A stretch of DNA of 64,000 nucleotides, taken from positions 6,949,001 to 7,013,000 of the forward strand of contig OU612066.1 in NCBI GenBank assembly GCA_914767715.1, given 5' to 3'. The stretch comes from Membranipora membranacea (taxonomy: Eukaryota > Bryozoa > Gymnolaemata > Cheilostomatida > Membraniporidae). Each line of letters opens with the position of its first letter. The first letter of the stretch is position 1. A program made the position numbers and the translations under genes. The notes beneath the pieces were generated by a model. That model was given only the letters and a program-made list of their open reading frames with translations, was not told the origin of the DNA and ran no database searches. Shown one piece after another: positions 1 to 11,393 of the stretch.

Positions 1-2529
1 CTGGCTTGTAAGAGATCACCCCAGTATCTGAAGAGAAATGTACATTACAATGTTTGGTGGAATAGACATCATAATTTTTTGTATATCCATTTGTTTTATA
101 TCCAGTCTTATCTAACAATTCCAAAACAAGATTTTTGGCTTTTCACGGATATTGATTTTTTAACATTCATTCAAAACCCTCTTCTTTTTTTATTATGATT
201 TTTTTACCTCAGAGTTTATTGAAACCCCCAGAGTTTATTGACAACTCATTTTAATACAAATCACCTTACCTGAGTTGTGAGTCTGCATCATTCAGCGATG
301 AAGAGAGAAGGGTGGAGCTGTCTGACGCCCCGTCTGTGTGTCCGGGCTGGAGGTGATGACCAGGCACAGGATAATGTGGGAGCTTTGCCAAGTTCTTCTG
401 TGACCCTGATCTCCTACAAAGAGAAAAATATGCGGGGTCAATCATTTACGCACTGGAATCTAGATTTGGGCAGGTTTTCAAATTTCTTTCATTTTACTAC
501 AAACTGACATTTTGTAAACAGTAATAATTAAGTGTCAATTTTATTTGTTGATTTAACATTGACACTGACCTTGCGAATTAAATATGACTTTGCGCTAGGT
601 CAGTATGGGGAGATAACTCCAAAATTAATTGCAAAGAACAACAATCCGTCGATCCTCTCTACTTTAACCCTTGCTTTAACATAACATAACACATTTAAGG
701 TGCAAAAACATTAGTTTCTACTCCTGTGAATGTTTGGAGTGTATAGGATCATCTTAAGGAGTTACTTACCCTTGCATTGTGTGGGGTAGTGAGCTAGTCC
801 TTTGAAGAGCAGTGTGTCTGATCTGTGATACTTGGTCACATGACCCTGATCTGCGGATATCTGGAAGCTTGGCTAGCTTTTTACCGAATGGTGTCGTAAC
901 TGGTAAGGATACAGTACATCTACTCTCAGAACCATCAACTGAAATTTAAAATGTCAGACAGTGACTTAGGATACAGTGATATTAGTAGTCATCTATTCTA
1001 CTCATCTAATGGCTTGTTTGTTTGTTTGTTTACACCTGAACCACATTTAGAAGTGATGATTGCTTTCATGTTCTGCTTAAACAGTTCGAAGACCCTTAAA
1101 AGTCAATAATAGATTTGACACATTTTTAATGTTGGTGTTGAAATTTTTCAGGCCTAATGAGCAATGACATTTAGAGCTATGAGGAGGACTTTTATGATAT
1201 CGAAGAATGAATCACAAAAACAAATTTTGCCATAACATAGACGGACTCCTAAGACCGCTAGCCTGCCAATTTGGCCTAGAATTTTACGCCCACTTTGAAG
1301 CACTGACTCTTCCTGACCAACCTGAAAACTACTGCCGGCAGAAAACATATGTCTTGAGCTAATAATAAGTGGCAGCGACTATTCCCCATCATACGGGTCA
1401 TCGACCCATTGGGCATTGAAAGTTTGCAATGGTCAGCGTGAATATTGAGTTGGTTAATTACTCTGAATTCCGAGTATGATATTCACTGTGTGTTCATGCA
1501 AATTTTGAGATCGAACTGAGTTGTTACCTCTTGGGTCGCCATAGAAAACTGCATCTGTACCTATTAGCTGAGATCGAGCTGAAACTCTAACCAAAATATC
1601 TGCCGCCAGTTCAACTTCATGCTACTCAGCACGAGCTGAATGTTTGAGTTCAGTGCAACCCGAGAGGCATTCCCATGGCTCAAACAGCTCCGAATTTTGC
1701 TCAGCTCGACCCCATGGAAACAAAGTGAATTGAATAACCAAGCTCAGTCCTATTCTCTAGTGGAAACCTTTCATCTTTGAGATTCTAACAATAAACAGCA
1801 ACAGAAGAAGATCAAACAGGCCTTAACAAATGCAGTCATGCTATGACTGCATATCAGTGCCCATAGAGCTGTGTTTTGTTAAGGTGTTGGGCGACATACC
1901 TGACTGTTCCAGCATATTAGATCGAGATGCTCTGGCGCTAGAGCTCCGCCTCAGCCTGGGTTTGGTGCTGGTGAATCTAAAGCTTGCTGATAGAGAGCTC
2001 GGAGATTGAAGTGAGCTGTAACTCGCCGACAGGTCTGTTATTTTTGTCTCAGTGGCTGACATTATGACTTTAAAATGTAAAAAATACCAAATAATTAAAT
2101 AACTCCGGACAGAAGGGGGTGTTTTTAGAACAGCAAAAAAAAAGGGTTATGTATTATTGTCATCCCATCCAGGAGTTAAATAATTTTGTGTTGAATCATC
2201 ACTATTTATCAACAACAAACTTGCGAGATTGTTGACTGTTCACAGTCTAAAAGTTATGTTGACATGTCCTGTTTTGTGATTCTGCAGCAGCAGGTTAATT
2301 GCAAACATAGCTTTGTACAGCAGTCTAATGTTTTTTTGAGACAAGGGCATTTTCTCAATGTTACTAAAATCCTTTCTTTTCTATTTGATAATTACGAGGG
2401 TCATTTTAGTTGATAGAATAAAGTATATTGTACGCCCAATGTGAAAATAATACCTGACGATGCATCACTAAAGTCGTCCTCCTCGTCTCCTTCCAATAAA
2501 ATGTCTGGTTCTCCAAATGTAAATTCCAT
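1..2529 (-). CDS. Ser/Arg-rich protein, 5' part of gene (unrecognised)
   Basis: I do not recognise this protein. Five exons join with matching phases: 2529-2454, 2067-1900, 938-770, 413-270 and 27-1, the last running off the window. Each intron is GT-AG; the donors after 1900 (CAG|GTATGT) and 770 (GG|GTAAGT) are strong. The chosen start is the ATG at 2529, which opens an acidic stretch (MEFTFGEPDILLEGDEEDDF). About 195 residues follow, low in hydrophobics and rich in Ser, Arg and Thr, with basic Ser clusters such as LRRSSSARASRSNM and RRSGSCDQVSQ that look like kinase or 14-3-3 type sites. The short motif LAKLP occurs in two adjacent exons. No membrane segment or fold signature is visible, so the visible part is probably disordered, perhaps cytoskeletal or regulatory. 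An upstream non-coding exon is possible, because the frame stays open above 2529. The exon chain is fairly certain; the function is unknown. Confidence 0.6.
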
Positions 2530-5500
2530 GGCAGTAAAGGCAAAAGTTTGCTTCAAATACAACAATTTTGACTCAGCTGAAAATGTCACCTTCTTGAGCT
2601 GGCGAGAGGTAGGATAAATAATAGTGAACAATAGTAACTCAGCCTAGTGATGCCACTGGCAAACAGCCACAATGTTTATTTTTGTATTATGTAACTGTGA
2701 TCTATGCTTCTTGCTGGTTTATAATTTCTTGTTTATCATCTCGTTACAGGATTGGGTTGTGGATATCAACACTCTGTAATCTCGTATCATGTGGATTGAA
2801 TTGTCAAAGCCCCAATGCAAAGTCAGTTCACACTTACCCGATATTGTGAAATACTGTCATCGAACTTTTGTGCAACCAACACCCTTTCGCAATCAGAAAT
2901 AGCAAGTTCAAAAATAGCTATTTGATATCACTCAGAATCTGCTAATTACAACCAGGTTAATTGAGCTACACGGGCATCATGACGTAATTAATAAAGGGAC
3001 TACTGATTTGTAAAATCTTAAAGGATAGATGGGTAATTTTTTGTCAGAAGAAAGTTCAATATTCGTATTTCCATGTGTCAGGGGCGTGCATCATTTCTAT
3101 ATGATCCTCTCCGTCAGTTCAAATATTTGAAATTGTCATCCTTTTTATAAGGAGCAGAAAACTCTTGATTCGCAGCAAGAAATAACTTTAGCAAGGATCA
3201 GCAATTAATTGTTGGCAATTGACGCCTTTACCCTGATTGGACATGTACAAATACTCTTATGCACACAAGGCTTGTTTTCTGAGAAAGCAGCAATCATTAC
3301 ACGATAATTAGTATGAGTATGAGTATGAGTAAAATGAGATACAATAAACACCTAATGGGCATCACTGTATGTGCCCAAATCCTAAAGTGAGCCTATGGTA
3401 TGAATACTCAAACTCATTGGTTTAAGTTCGCAAAACAAACACGAGGTTTTGTTAAGATTTATTTTGGCAATGAATTTTGAGTAACCTTTACATCAGACTT
3501 ATTAATCTTGATCTGAGGTTATTTTGGATGGTAAATTATTGATGCATGATGCACAATAGTTTCCTTGGCCAATGTGAGTATTATGTTACACATTTTTTTT
3601 GTAAAATGGGACAAAAAATGTATTCAGAGAAGCCATTTTGTACCCACTGACTTACCCTTAGCCCCATAAAAATAAAGCAATTCAATTTCAATTGCCATTG
3701 AAATATTCACAACAATGCATAACAACTTGTTAGCGTGGAATATGCTGCCAAAGCATTCTTTTTAGTCTCTATTGATCTTATAAATATAGTTATATAGTGT
3801 AATATAATTTAATATAGAAAGCTGACTATAGCCCTGTTTCCAACAAACGAGAAAAACAAGCTAATAACGGGGCAATCGGACGTATGCCCACAGCAATAAA
3901 ATATTGATTTTCTGGGAATTTTAGAGCAAACTTGTTTATCAGCTAGGTTATATTATTATTGTTTGCTCAATGAGGGAGTTGTTTTGCGAAGCCCTGCGCC
4001 AGTACTCTAATACTCTAATATATTGAGCTGATATAGTTATGCTGCCGGTGATGCCATGAGGTTGCTGACGGAGTTATGTCATTCTCCTTCTCTTTCATGA
4101 TAACGCTCTACACTACTTTGGATATAATCAACAGCAGCATCTTCACAGGGCGGTACAACATGTGAGGGATAAACAACATCAGTCACAGGTAATGGTAATT
4201 CTGAAAACAAACATAACACAGGGCACAATCTGAGATGTTTACATGTAGTGAGCTACAGGGGGAAAGGTCTATCTCGTAGTGGTGTTGTTAGGCATGTACC
4301 TGTGAATGAATGGATGCTCAAGAGCTTTTACCTCTTGGCATCATGATCAACGTCATCAGACATGTATAATTGTAATCCTGTGCCATCTTACTGGGAAATA
4401 GTCTTTCAGCACCTATTTGATGACGAGCAAACATAAGTTCATATTACCTTAACAAATCAACTGAGACTCACATCGATGCTTTTCAATGGATGAGAAATCC
4501 TCGAACATGACTCCAACAAAAAGGTCTAATTTGAAGGCAGCTGCAATCTTTACGTAATAGCCCAAAATAGCTTCCGGGACATGAGTGCTGTTGACATTTG
4601 CAACAACCATTGACTTAAGCATACATGTAGGTGTTGGGCTTGGCTTCTAGAGACACTGATTCATGTAATACGATGAGAACGCACTATGATGAAACTGAGA
4701 AACACAATGAGTACTTGATAAAGTTTGTGAATACTTATAAATATAAAATTGCTACGTGATGTAATGATACATTTTGATAAAGCCGAAATGCTAGAGGGTG
4801 GGGAGGCCTTGGTACTTGGAACAAGCAACAAAGGAAGAGTTATGTTGTGGTGTCGATATGGCTTATCGATGTATAAGACATTAGACATCGATATTATGAT
4901 TACAGAAAGAGTGGGAGATTCTTTGGTTCAAATATCTATCAATAGATGGCGTTATGCAGCATCTGAACAAGCCTTGGGAAATTGCTGGGCCATGACATTA
5001 TCTTTGGAGAGTAGCTGAGGAAATTGATTGCTTATTGATGCACATCACATTCGATTAGAGGCAGCGCAGTGCAGTTGTTGTTGATCTGATATTGATACCA
5101 GTTTCAATATTCGATCACTGAGGCAACTGTTCTATGCTAACGAGAGACCCGCCTTTGTTTTGAATAGTTGATTCTGCAGTAGTTTGCATTCTAAATAGTT
5201 TTCCTTATATGAAAAGTATAGAAACCAATGTGAAAAGGGAAGTGAAAGTATGTAGACAATACAAATACCACAGGGACCTAATTAATAACTGGGGATAAGA
5301 TTACAAAAATAAAGCTTTTGGTTGCCAAAAATTCGTTTGAACTCGTACATACTATGCAAATATACCTACAAGGCACTGCAGTAATTGATGAGCATGTATA
5401 ACAAGAAATTAAAATATTTTCACGAAAACAAAGTTTATTTTTAAAATAAAACCACTCACATAGCTCACGCCCTATTGTGAACTGCAATTGAAGGTTTAAT

Positions 5501-5897
5501 TTTCCCACAAGACTAGAAAGGTGATGTTGTTTTTCGTTAATTATGAAAACATTGACACACCAGGCTATTAAATGTTGAGATAGATTTGTGACAACATCAT
5601 TATCTTTATATATCGGAGAGAGAATTTTACTGACTAGGGCTGCTCCCGCTTTGTGTATATAAGACAATCTGAGATCGTATGTGTGCAGTTGTGCTTGAAA
5701 TTTGACAGGATAAACACGTTACATAGTAGTCAAGGCAGTATCATATACCACAATCTATCTTAATGGTTTCTTATCGCCCATATTGGTCAATAGGAACCCG
5801 CTGATATCTTGGCTGATAAAAACCTGGTGGCCTTACTGATAAGTTAATCTATCACCACACAAGATAAATCTGATATTGACTCCGTTCATCTCCGCAG
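2530..5897. other. Intergenic region between head-to-head genes
   Basis: I see no convincing gene here. It lies between the starts of the minus-strand Ser/Arg-rich gene and the plus-strand SLC22 gene, so it probably holds both promoters. A short GTATGA tandem repeat lies near 3311-3330. The longest open frame is on minus at 5278-5667 (129 codons); it opens with TTG rather than ATG and has no recognised homologue. A 5' untranslated exon of the SLC22 gene probably starts at 5898, after a pyrimidine-rich acceptor. Confidence 0.5.
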
Positions 5898-5967
5898 TTG
5901 CAGAAAGTATCAGCATACTGAACTATCTAGATGTGCCAGAACCTGGAACTTCAAAGGATATAATAGA

Positions 5968-8900
5968 ATGGCGGGGGCGACGGTTAACGATGCTTTGGTG
6001 CATATTGGTGAGCCAAAGAAGTACCAGTTCTTCATCTTGTTCTGGTCACTGCTGGCTGGTGCTATGACTGCGATGCAGTCACTCGTTCTCAACTTCACTC
6101 AGGCTTCAATGTCATTCAGGTGAGACAGAGAGATCTTTAGACTGTTGGGCATAATTCCAAAAATATAACATGAAACATGTTTGTTGTATTTGAAACAGCG
6201 TTTGACTATTCCGCACATGTGCGGAATTCTCCTATTTTGGTCAGAGGTCGCGTGGCGGATATAATCATTGGGCAACAGTCCAACAAAATTTGTTTGCTTG
6301 GAAAAAAATGTTTGATGGATCATACTGTTGAATCTAAATCACCGTATAAACACATTTAGAGATGCGCATTTCTTCCTCTGCGCTTAGCATCAATATGGCC
6401 CGCAAACGTTCCTTCCTTCGTAATTGAGACGAACATATAAGGAAATGCGTTTTTTTACTTTACATAATTTCTTCTTAGGTGTAAGGATGATGAAAAGCAG
6501 ATGATCTTTTTCAATCAGTCACACGGGTATCTCGCTGCCAGCAGTAACCTCACATTGATCTCTTTATCGACAGCGTATCAGTATGACACATGTCCTAATT
6601 CTACGGCAGCGCAATGTGCTGCTTATGTGTATAACAATACACACTACACCTCCTCAGTAGTCAGCGAGGTTAGCGACAGTCTATTCATATCTAGATCAAG
6701 TTTAATGCAATTGCCTGCATTCCAGTTGCTCCCTTCCATTGGTGATGCGGTGTGACCAGTGGATCGGGAGCAACTCCGAATGCAGGGAAATGGACCAAAG
6801 TTGGTTTAATTCATATCATCCCACCTGATTCTGCTAAAGGAATTAGTCTACAACAGTGATTCATTCACCGTAATATTATGGGGTATTGTAACTATATTTG
6901 AGAGGGAAATCAAGCTGATTGTTTTCCAAATCTAATAATATTATATTATTGCTGTCTGCCATAGCTGATGATGACTGTACCTGAATTGAGGTACGACACA
7001 GGAAGAGTTTATCTGTTAGCACCTCCCCGACTACGACCACTGTCAGCTGTAATCCAGCGTGAAACATACTGCTACAAGGCCAAATCTCATGGTGGAAAAA
7101 CTACAAAAATATTGCTCCGGATATTTGGTTACAAAACCATTTTTCTATTTTAGTTTGACTTGGTATGTGATAATACTATTATGTCTACTGTATCTGACGC
7201 GTTATTCATGGTCACCCGAATCCCTGCTGGTATAGTGTCTGGTCAACTCAGTGACAGGTAAGGTAAACTTTGTTTTGTTTAAATATAATCGCACTTTATA
7301 CTCAATAATAAATGAACTACAAAAACAGAGTGCTGTTTCATAACCCCCTCACCGCCTACTTGTCTATCAAGGGAGTTAATATTACAGTCTGCTGCTCTCT
7401 ATATTCATACAAAACCGTTTTCATTTTGATTAAGAAACAATCCAAGGCCAAAATCAGTTAGCAACTCCACTAGCGAGGTGTGCAGATCACCTTCTTGATT
7501 AATCGGTGGACAAATTAACAAATCATAGTGTTATTCCATTTAATGTCTTCTACTTTTTTCTAGGCTCGGGCGTAAAAGAGCGATCATGATTGGCTTGTTC
7601 ATGCTAGGAGCGTTAGGAATGGGGACAGCATATTCAGTGAATATCTACATGTATATAGTATTTCATTCTCTACTCTCCTTTCCGGTGATGGCTTGCTATG
7701 ATGGATGCGCGACACTCAGTGAGTCTCATTACATGGACTGTCTAGTATATTTTCTATAATTAGAAATGGTACATGTGTCTATGACTCAATGCTCTACATG
7801 TAGAGCAAAATAGTTGAACTAGGTGTACCTACAGACATTTTCTTAGCATTCTCATAAAATAAGTATGGCTATAAAAGACACTGCTAAGAATGTATCAATT
7901 CATAGCCACTGTAAAACAGATATAAGTTTGATGTCAGTAAGCGCAGGTCAGCTAAAAACTGCTATGTTTTTTGCGTCACAGTCTTTTCCCAGAGGTGGAT
8001 ATAAGATCATAGGATGTTAGACTCCAAGAAGCGATTATTTTGTTTTTGTTTTTGAGACCAAATTGCTGTTGGCAATATTTAATTAGGCTTATAACCAAGC
8101 TCCTCATGATTGTGCATGACTGGTCGGATCACGGGAAAACTTTATAAGCCTGATAACGCATACTCACTACATCGCTGCGTGATTCGGCTGCAGACACATG
8201 CTAATCGATTATTGACTTCTGTTGGATAATGAAGGCCGTTTCAGTAATTAACACACTCAGATGCTGTTTTCTCGTTGTTTTTTTACAGTTAGCGAGCTGA
8301 CTTCCCCTAAGAAGCGGCCTGCCATGCTGATCGCAATTGTCTTCTCTTGGGGTACTGGTATTGTTCTGTTGTCTCCGTTTGGATATTTTATCAGAGATTG
8401 GAGAACTCTACAGATGGCTATAAGTATTCCTCCATTTGTACTTCTTCTCCTCTCCTACTGGTAAGTTATCAAACTTACATACACAGGTAAAGATGGCGGC
8501 AAGAGTGAACTCAGCCGAGATTTAAGGCTTATAACCTGTAGGTCAATTACCACAACATTTGATGTCAACCCAGGCTATGTCAGGTCAGGACAGGTCATGC
8601 TCTGCTCTGCTCATAAATCTCAATTTGGAGTGTCCATAAATAATTCTCAATTAATAGGGTGTTTGATGAGTCCCCACATTGGCTGTACAGTCAGGGAAGA
8701 TATAAAGAGGCACAGCGGGTCTTAGATAAGATGGCGCGATGGAACAACTGCAAGCTCGTGGAGCTATCTACTAAACCTTTAAAAGATAATAATAATATCC
8801 ATGCGGTGACAACTCCCTCCTTGGATGAGAAGCCCACACATCACACAGACGCGGACTACTCTCAGGAGGCTCTCACACCTGACCATGGCCCGGAGCACCC

Positions 8901-11393
8901 ATCTTGTGGTGGAGTATTTGTACAGATAATCCAATCACCAAGATTCCTCAAGATATTTCTAGTCTGTGTGTTTGGATGGTGAGCTGAAATTATGTAATAA
9001 TTCAAAACCCATTACCTTTTCACCTAAAATGGACATTATGACATAATGTCCATTTTGAATGGAAAAGGTAATTGTCAAAACTCTAGGGTAGGAAAAAACA
9101 GTCTGTGGCTTGATGTGACTATTGTACCTAGAATTTAAAGGTAATGTGTTTGTTTTTCAAAATTTTTACGTCTGTGCACCAAGCAACTTTGAAATGCAAT
9201 TTCCTCTCTAGAGTGGTCTATGATGCCCTCCAAAGTTTACAATGGACATTTTTAACTTGAATGTACTTTTATGTTGTTTTCTTTTCCCATAAAATCCTGT
9301 CTGATGTTGTTGAAAATTTATTTAGACGGGTAATTAAACTCATTCCTGGCGTGTGGTAAAGAGATTAGAAATCACTTTCCATTCCTTCCTCTAAGGTAAA
9401 ACTGACGTCAGAAAGGTATCCTCAGCAACAGCAATATTTTGTTTGGTTAGATATTTCCAACAACCATTAAAATCGACATGGGTGCTTTATTTTGATGTAC
9501 CTCATTTTTGAGAGGTCAGTCACATTTATACAAAATGTCAAACCATCAAAAAATTTGGTCAATTTGTCAAAAATGTCTAGTTTGGACTATAGCAGGATAT
9601 TGTCATTATTGATGGGCACAATACTGCCAATTTTGCCATTTTGGTCATTCAGTTTACTTGAAGTCCAGTATTATAGTTAAGCCTCTCTAGAGTATTCGAT
9701 TGCTGTAAGTGTCTATTTATTTTCAAATCTTCAGGTTGGCTTGCAATATGGGATACACCGGACTAGCGTTCGGACTCGGTAAACTGTCGGGAGATCCATA
9801 TATAGTGAATCTTATTGGAGGTTCCACTGAGTACATTGCATACATTATAGCCTTCCTCATCATACCCGGAGGGAGAAAAAAAGTCTATGTTATATTACTG
9901 TCCATTGGTGGTATTTCTCTCATCGTGAATGCTGTCATTCTGGACAGATTTGGTGAAAACAACGGTAAGTTTATTTTAGACAAAGCTTATGTGAAGTAGA
10001 CTTAGTGAATTAGACTGAGTTTTTATCGCTGCTCGTATCAGACTAATTATATCAATGAATCCTGAGCATGTTGTGCCATACTGTCAACAAAATAAAAAAA
10101 AGGCAGTTCAATCGGTGCAACAATTTTGTGTTGCCTATAAGCTATTATACTGAAGTAATATCAGAGACTATAGATATTATCTATATATTATCTATATATA
10201 TATATATATATATATTATCTATATATTATCTATGGTCTCTGGTAATATAGTATTGGGATAGGATATTGTTAATGGTCTCTGCGCATGAATCATGAAAAAA
10301 ACAACAATTTTTTTATATTATGTCTACTTGTCAATTCTGATAAATTCTATTTTTTAGGAAAAGACTGGCTGATTATTCTTCTGACCATGATTGGCAGGCT
10401 TAGTGTGGCAGCGTGTTGGCAGATCTTGTACTTATGGTGCTTGGAGTTATTCCCCACAACAATGAGACTGACCATGCTGGAGGTCTCAATGATAGTCGGC
10501 CATATTGGTAGTACAGCATCACCGTTCATCAATGACGCAGTAAGTTATTGTTACATATTTTTATTGCCCAGTATCGCCAGCTTTGACCGAGCGTGGGTAA
10601 ATGAAGGCTTGGCAAAGTGATAAAACTCCATAGACTGAGTTGTTGTCTTAACAAATTGCAGACTGTTCTGTGGACAAAATATCATTAAGAATAGTGCACC
10701 ACAGACGGGCGGTTTCATTTAAAAGAAAATGATGGTTTTCAATGCAATGAAGAGGGTAATTCCACCGGATTAGGGTGAAAAAAGCATTTTAACAAGCAAA
10801 TTTAATCTATCTTTTTCTCTGAATTTTTATGTAAGATAACATAAATTAACATATAGGTGTCTTGGGTAAGGATTTTAAATGGCTTTCTACATGCAGACCT
10901 AAATTATGTTCATTGCATAGACTTGATAATTATTATTAATTATCATTAAATCTATGGCTCATTGTCATTTGTTTTTTTTTTGTAGCACAAGCTGATAAAG
11001 AATAAGGCTGTACGAGGTCAGATCATAGCACCAGCGGTATACGGAATATTTCTTATCCTGTCCAGTATAACATCCCTCTATCTCCCGGAGACTAATAACA
11101 GGGCTCTTCCTGTGGACTTAGAGGAGGCCAAACGTAACATAGAGTCCACTACAAGGTAGTGTTTATATTCATCGCTTTCTGTGGCAAATTACAAATGGTG
11201 TGCCAAATAAAACAAGATAATGCTTGTGATAACGAGCTTCGTAAAAAGTATATGTCCACGGTATGAGAGTGACCAGGGAGTAGAGACACTGACAATAGTT
11301 CTTTTATTGACTTAATCTATTGATGCCTATTGTAGAAACAGGAGAAGAGATGCTGGGGTGGACCACGATGAGAATTTATCCACATACATATAG
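5968..11393 (+). CDS. SLC22-family organic ion transporter
   Basis: Polytopic plasma-membrane transporter of the SLC22 (OCT/OAT) branch of the major facilitator superfamily; substrate not predictable. Ten exons join in phase: 5968-6119, 6479-6668, 7154-7257, 7564-7718, 8289-8460, 8658-8978, 9735-9964, 10358-10539, 10986-11155, 11336-11393, giving 577 residues, normal for the family. Residues 1-50 contain the typical N-terminus IGEPKKYQFF and TM1. Residues 51-115 form the large first extracellular loop with several N-glycosylation sequons (NQS, NLT, NST, NNT). EFDLVCD leads into TM2. The MFS A-motif SGQLSDRLGRKRA spans about residues 142-154. DESPHWLYSQGRYKEA near 260 is the SLC22 loop signature, followed by a long hydrophilic central loop (about 275-335). 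LELFPTTMR near 475 and YLPETNNR near 535 are also family signatures. The tail is short and charged. ATG 5968 was chosen because an acceptor at 5896-5897 gives a 5' UTR exon and the start matches the family N-terminus. No frame breaks. Confidence 0.93.
6711..6790. mobile_element. MITE-like inverted-repeat element, copy 1
   Basis: This 80-bp palindrome lies in SLC22 intron 2, 42 bp after exon 2. The left arm TTGCCTGCATTCCAGTTGCT is nearly the reverse complement of the right arm GGGAGCAACTCCGAATGCAG, around an unpaired centre of about 30 bp. The same ends and size recur at 56668-56746. It has no coding capacity, so it is inferred to be a small non-autonomous DNA element. A target-site duplication is not obvious. 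Confidence 0.5.
9011..9072. repeat. Near-perfect inverted repeat (hairpin)
   Basis: Two arms of about 30 bp (9011-9040 and 9041-9072) are almost exact reverse complements with almost no spacer. The arm contains AAAATGGACATTATG. It sits in intron 6 of the SLC22 gene and is probably a palindromic MITE or foldback remnant. Confidence 0.55.
10161..10243. repeat. AT-rich palindrome with (TA)n core
   Basis: An inverted repeat with ends CAGAGACTATAGATA and its near reverse complement (TATCTATGGTCTCTG) surrounds a TATATA microsatellite. It sits in intron 7 of the SLC22 gene. It could be a MITE with an expanded TA core or a simple AT-rich palindrome. Confidence 0.45.
10914..10959. repeat. Short CATAGACTT palindrome
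   Basis: The arms CATAGACTTGATAATTA and its near reverse complement (TATCATTAAATCTATG) fold back on each other in the intron just before SLC22 exon 9. The same core with the same orientation of arms occurs at 28876-28928. Confidence 0.35.

Noticed and set aside
1500-1780. Repeated GAGCTGAA/CAGCTC words suggesting a satellite
   Set aside because: The spacing is irregular and the matches short; not strong enough for a repeat call.
4749-5018. 89-codon plus-strand open frame
   Set aside because: It starts with TTG, has no acceptor or donor in a matching phase, no recognised motif and sits in the region between two promoters; chance is likely.
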